This document shows, piece after piece, positions 61,419 to 64,000 of a stretch of DNA of 64,000 nt; the first letter of the stretch is position 1; every line of letters begins with the position of its first letter. The notes beneath the pieces were generated by a model that was given only the letters and a program-made list of their open reading frames with translations, was not told where the DNA came from and searched no databases. This DNA is from Haematococcus lacustris. Taxonomy: Eukaryota; Chlorophyta; Chlorophyceae; Chlamydomonadales; Haematococcaceae. A program made the position numbers and the translations under genes. The stretch lies in NCBI GenBank assembly GCA_030144725.1, contig JASKMD010000020.1:3221000-3284999 (forward strand), in the 5' to 3' direction.

Positions 61419-63848
61419 ATGGTTCGCTATCAACGCATCCGCTACATACCGACTGTTGAGGACTACCACAACTCGATGGTCCACCAGATTCCTCTGAACC
61501 AGAACGGGCCGACTTTGCCCCCAGGAGAGCAGCCTCTGCCTGCGCCTCCGCCCCCGGAGGACCACATTGGTGCAATGCCCGGATCTGTGGTAATTAATGC
61601 CGACGGGGTTGTCCTGCAAATGGGTCCTCCTGTTCCTCGCTCTGCGCGGATTCCAGGTGGCGCTCCTGGCGAAGCTCCTCCTGCTGGGAATCCTCCCGCT
61701 GCCACGGAGCCTGCCCCTGGTAGCGATCTCGCTCCTGAGGAAGGAGCAGGGCTTGCCCCTGAGTTCCTTCCTGGCGGTGCAGTCAACGCACCTGCCACCA
61801 ATCCTGGTGGTCCCTCTGCCACCAATCCTGGTGATTTCCCTGCGGCCAATCCTGGTCCTTCGCCAGATCCTGGTGCTCCTGGCCCGTCCCGTCTGCGGAC
61901 TAGGCGCCCGACTCCGTCTCCTGAGCCTTCTGATTATGATGAAGATGAGGAGGACGATCCTGAGCAAACGCAGCTGGAGCAGCTGGAGCAACGCAATCGC
62001 GAGCTGGAAGCCGCTGTGGCTCAACGTGACGCTGCCCTTGCATCAGCGCAGCGTCGTCTGGGCTCTCTGGAAGGCCACGTTGCGGCCACTCAGAACACGG
62101 TAAGAGGTCCTAGTCCTCTGACTGCAGCCCGACCGATGTCATTTGCCAGTCCTGGTACTTTGCGGCCTACTGCCAACTTTACACAGCCTGTTCAGGTTGA
62201 TGTTGCAGCATCTGCTCGTGCTGCGCAACGTATGTCAGCTTTTAAGGCTGCTGGTTATGCTGGTGGGCATGATACTACAGATAGAAATGGCCCTCGTATG
62301 CCTTCTACTTATCCTGTTAATGGTGCTGCCCCCAGTACAGGTGGTCCTAACAGGTCCCCTACTAATCCTGGTGCATATACGCCGCGTCTTACTGACTACC
62401 GTACTCCCCATAATGCCGGTGCAGTACTGCATACTGATGTGGCTAGGAGAATATTTGGCAGACCAGCTAACTGGCCTGACCTGCCTGATTATGCACCTGT
62501 GTATCATGGTGACCCGCCTGCTCAGTTTGGTGCAACTAGGAGACAGCCTCGTACTTCTCCTAGGCGTGGTGAAAGTCCATTTGGGCTTGCTCTGTCACAT
62601 GGAGAGAGTGGCCTTCGTGCCGACCCTCCCAGACAGACCACCCGTGCGGCCAGTGACCCTGGCATAGTTACACCCAAGCTATATGATGAGCATGGTAGAT
62701 CAGTTGAGATCCCTCAATGGTACACCGACATGCACATGAAAGCACATGCTAATGCCCTGCCACCTGGCTTCGCAGCCCCCCATGCACCTGCCTATGCTGG
62801 TGCACCTATGATGTATATGCCTAATTATAATCAGCATCCATCTTATAAGAAAGGGTTACCCCCTCCTGATAAATGGTCTGATAATAGCGTTACATCTGGC
62901 CGTCGTGCCGTCACATTTCTGGAGGACTATGAGCTGTACTGCTCCCTGCAAGGTTTTGACCCTGCTGCCCTCTTCCCTTCGTACCTGACCGGTCGAGCAA
63001 GGGACTTATGGTTTCAATCCATAAGAGACACATGTGCCATTACTAATGGAGCATATCCTACTTGGTCTGTTCTTAAGGAACAATTTATACAATATACTGG
63101 TGAAGATCTATTTAAGGATATTGACTCGGCTCGTCAGAAGCTGTTATCTGGGCATAACCTGTCCATGAAACCTGGTACTTCCTTACAGTCATATGTCACT
63201 GATTTCAGGAATACCTTTGTATTAGCTGGTACCATGTGCATGGGCAATGCTATGATGGTATCCGCATTCATGCGTGGCCTAGCAGCTGACCTACGCACCC
63301 CAGTTACCAAGGATCTTCTGACCTTGACTAATCCTACCCTTGATGATGTTATTAAAATATCTATCCAAAACCATAAGGCTATCGTTGCCTGTGCTGGCAA
63401 TGCCATGCCCCCTCCTCCTCCCAAAAAGAGTGCCCCTCCTGCCCCACAGGTAGCGGCCTTGCGCCGTGAGATTGGTGGCCCATCGAGGCCCGGCCCATCT
63501 GCTCCTGCGCCCACTGATCACAGTGGCCAGGGCAGTGAGCCCACCACCAACTGCCTATGGTGTGGCCTGGACGGCCACTGGGTGCCTGACTGCCCCAAGA
63601 AGGCAGCTGGCCTGACACCTGAGCAAGCCCAGCTTCAGCTGGGTACCCGGACTTTGGTCAGGAAGCTGAAAGAAGCCATCGCAGCTAAAAAAGCAGCTAA
63701 GAGGCCTGCCTCAGGCAGTGGCAAGAAGGGTGGCGGCAGCAGCAGGGATGGTGGGGGCAGCGGCAAGCGTGGCAGGCCTGGCCCTGGTTCTGGCCCTGGC
63801 CCTGGTGGCCCTGGCCCCAGCTCAGGCCCTTCTAAGGCCAGCAAATAG
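61419..63848 (+). CDS. Retrotransposon Gag polyprotein with CCHC zinc knuckle
   Basis: 809 residues from ATG 61419 to TAG 63846-63848. The N-terminal ~300 residues are Pro/Ala/Gly-rich with an acidic coiled coil (EQLEQRNRELEAAVAQRDAA at about residue 188). Residues about 485-670 form a retrotransposon-gag domain: AVTFLEDYELYCSLQGFDP, FPSYLTGRARDLWFQS, SVLKEQFIQYTGEDLFKDID and LQSYVTDFRNTFVLAG. A single nucleocapsid knuckle CLWCGLDGHWVPDC (C-X2-C-X4-H-X4-C) lies near residue 709. The C-terminus is Lys/Gly/Ser/Pro-rich and basic, which would suit RNA binding. Gag packages the element RNA into virus-like particles. The ORF is intact, so the copy may be young. It ends in a UAG that is followed by pol in the same frame. 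Confidence 0.9.
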   Translation: MVRYQRIRYIPTVEDYHNSMVHQIPLNQNGPTLPPGEQPLPAPPPPEDHIGAMPGSVVINADGVVLQMGPPVPRSARIPGGAPGEAPPAGNPPAATEPAPGSDLAPEEGAGLAPEFLPGGAVNAPATNPGGPSATNPGDFPAANPGPSPDPGAPGPSRLRTRRPTPSPEPSDYDEDEEDDPEQTQLEQLEQRNRELEAAVAQRDAALASAQRRLGSLEGHVAATQNTVRGPSPLTAARPMSFASPGTLRPTANFTQPVQVDVAASARAAQRMSAFKAAGYAGGHDTTDRNGPRMPSTYPVNGAAPSTGGPNRSPTNPGAYTPRLTDYRTPHNAGAVLHTDVARRIFGRPANWPDLPDYAPVYHGDPPAQFGATRRQPRTSPRRGESPFGLALSHGESGLRADPPRQTTRAASDPGIVTPKLYDEHGRSVEIPQWYTDMHMKAHANALPPGFAAPHAPAYAGAPMMYMPNYNQHPSYKKGLPPPDKWSDNSVTSGRRAVTFLEDYELYCSLQGFDPAALFPSYLTGRARDLWFQSIRDTCAITNGAYPTWSVLKEQFIQYTGEDLFKDIDSARQKLLSGHNLSMKPGTSLQSYVTDFRNTFVLAGTMCMGNAMMVSAFMRGLAADLRTPVTKDLLTLTNPTLDDVIKISIQNHKAIVACAGNAMPPPPPKKSAPPAPQVAALRREIGGPSRPGPSAPAPTDHSGQGSEPTTNCLWCGLDGHWVPDCPKKAAGLTPEQAQLQLGTRTLVRKLKEAIAAKKAAKRPASGSGKKGGGSSRDGGGSGKRGRPGPGSGPGPGGPGPSSGPSKASK

Positions 63849-63883
63849 GAACCTGCCCAGACAGTAAGCCAAAACTGTTCTGG
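63846..63883 (+). promoter_or_regulatory. Candidate stop-codon readthrough signal (UAG + 8 nt + hairpin)
   Basis: UAG at 63846-63848 is followed by an 8-nt spacer (GAACCTGC) and then a hairpin. CCAGACAGT at 63857-63865 pairs with ACTGTTCTGG at 63874-63883 as 9 base pairs with one bulged T, around an 8-nt loop AAGCCAAA. Gammaretroviral Gag-Pol readthrough uses UAG with an 8-nt spacer before a pseudoknot, so the geometry is similar. Whether a pseudoknot forms here is not shown. Confidence 0.5.
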
Positions 63884-64000
63884 TGTACAGAAGATTGATG
63901 CTGCAACTGTGCCTGCTGCCCTGATCTGTGGGTCTGCAGCTGACGGTGGTTCTTTGCATTTCTCTTTTGAAGGCACTGTCGATGGCCATCAGGCTATGTT
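63849..64000 (+). CDS. Start of Pol (protease region), in frame with Gag after UAG, partial
   Basis: Directly after the Gag UAG the same frame stays open for 50 codons to the window end. It begins EPAQTVSQNCSGVQKIDAAT and reaches SLHFSFEGTVDGHQAM. The last part resembles the strand before the D-S/T-G active site of retroviral-type aspartic proteases, which would come just beyond the window. No Met is needed if it is made by readthrough as Gag-Pol. Confidence 0.6.

Larger units (their letters stand above)
61419..64000 (+). mobile_element. Retrotransposon (Gag, then start of Pol; runs off the window)
   Basis: A Gag-like ORF with a CCHC knuckle is followed in the same frame by a protease-like region reaching the window end. 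Codon third positions are much richer in T and A than in the neighbouring host genes, in line with a mobile origin. The order Gag-protease suggests a Ty3/gypsy-type LTR element, but RT and integrase lie outside the window and the LTRs are not resolved. Confidence 0.8.

Noticed and set aside
61320..62024. Minus-strand Arg-rich reading frame under the Gag start
   Set aside because: Its composition is what antisense of a Pro/Gly-rich Gag N-terminus gives; the Gag frame has the conserved domain and CCHC knuckle.
63846..63848. UAG reassigned to a sense codon (as in some ulvophyte algae)
   Set aside because: Several conserved genes in the same window (SEN34, P4H, OPR-like) end at TAG exactly where the family ends or the frame requires, so TAG is used as a stop here.

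Overview
The window looks like nuclear DNA of a chlorophycean green alga (Chlamydomonadales). The reasons are GC-rich exons with strong third-position GC, many short GT-AG introns, long low-complexity Q/P/A/G inserts, TGTAA-type poly(A) signals, a plant-type ferredoxin, an OPR-like organelle RNA factor, and TTAGGG-type telomere-like tracts. The repeat style reminds me of Haematococcus, but I cannot confirm the species from sequence alone. All gene models were assembled by eye from splice signals, codon phase and family conservation.

Left part (1-10 kb): a 5'-truncated gene with an OTU-like motif, a cyclin-like gene split by low-complexity inserts, and a complete five-exon gene for the tRNA-splicing endonuclease catalytic subunit SEN34 with its Tyr/His/Lys triad at the family spacing. 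From 10 to 18.4 kb: a minus-strand, secreted-type prolyl 4-hydroxylase with nine exons (one intron is mostly 205 perfect copies of TGACC), a plus-strand Erv1/ALR sulfhydryl oxidase, and a minus-strand chloroplast [2Fe-2S] ferredoxin whose last exon is only 18 nt.

Middle (18.7-37 kb): a DENND6-type DENN-domain gene interrupted by a 500-N assembly gap, an OPR-like repeat protein, and a plant-type tandem CCCH zinc-finger protein with a very long Q/S/A-rich tail. Several reading-frame breaks fall in or near homopolymer runs and look like assembly indels. From 40 to 59.2 kb: a minus-strand LYR-motif protein is divergent from an 18-kb NUP98-NUP96 polyprotein gene (FG repeats, GLEBS, autoproteolytic HFS site, Nup96 helical domain).

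Right end (59.6-64 kb): a mobile-DNA zone. It holds a C-terminal piece of a Fanzor/TnpB-like protein followed by a dispersed ~190-bp sequence that recurs elsewhere in the window, a second dispersed family marked by a CTAGG palindrome, and a retrotransposon whose Gag ends in a UAG codon with pol continuing in the same frame behind a hairpin. The host genes are unrelated housekeeping functions with no operon logic. What links the window is its repeat load, which lies mostly in introns and intergenic spacers.
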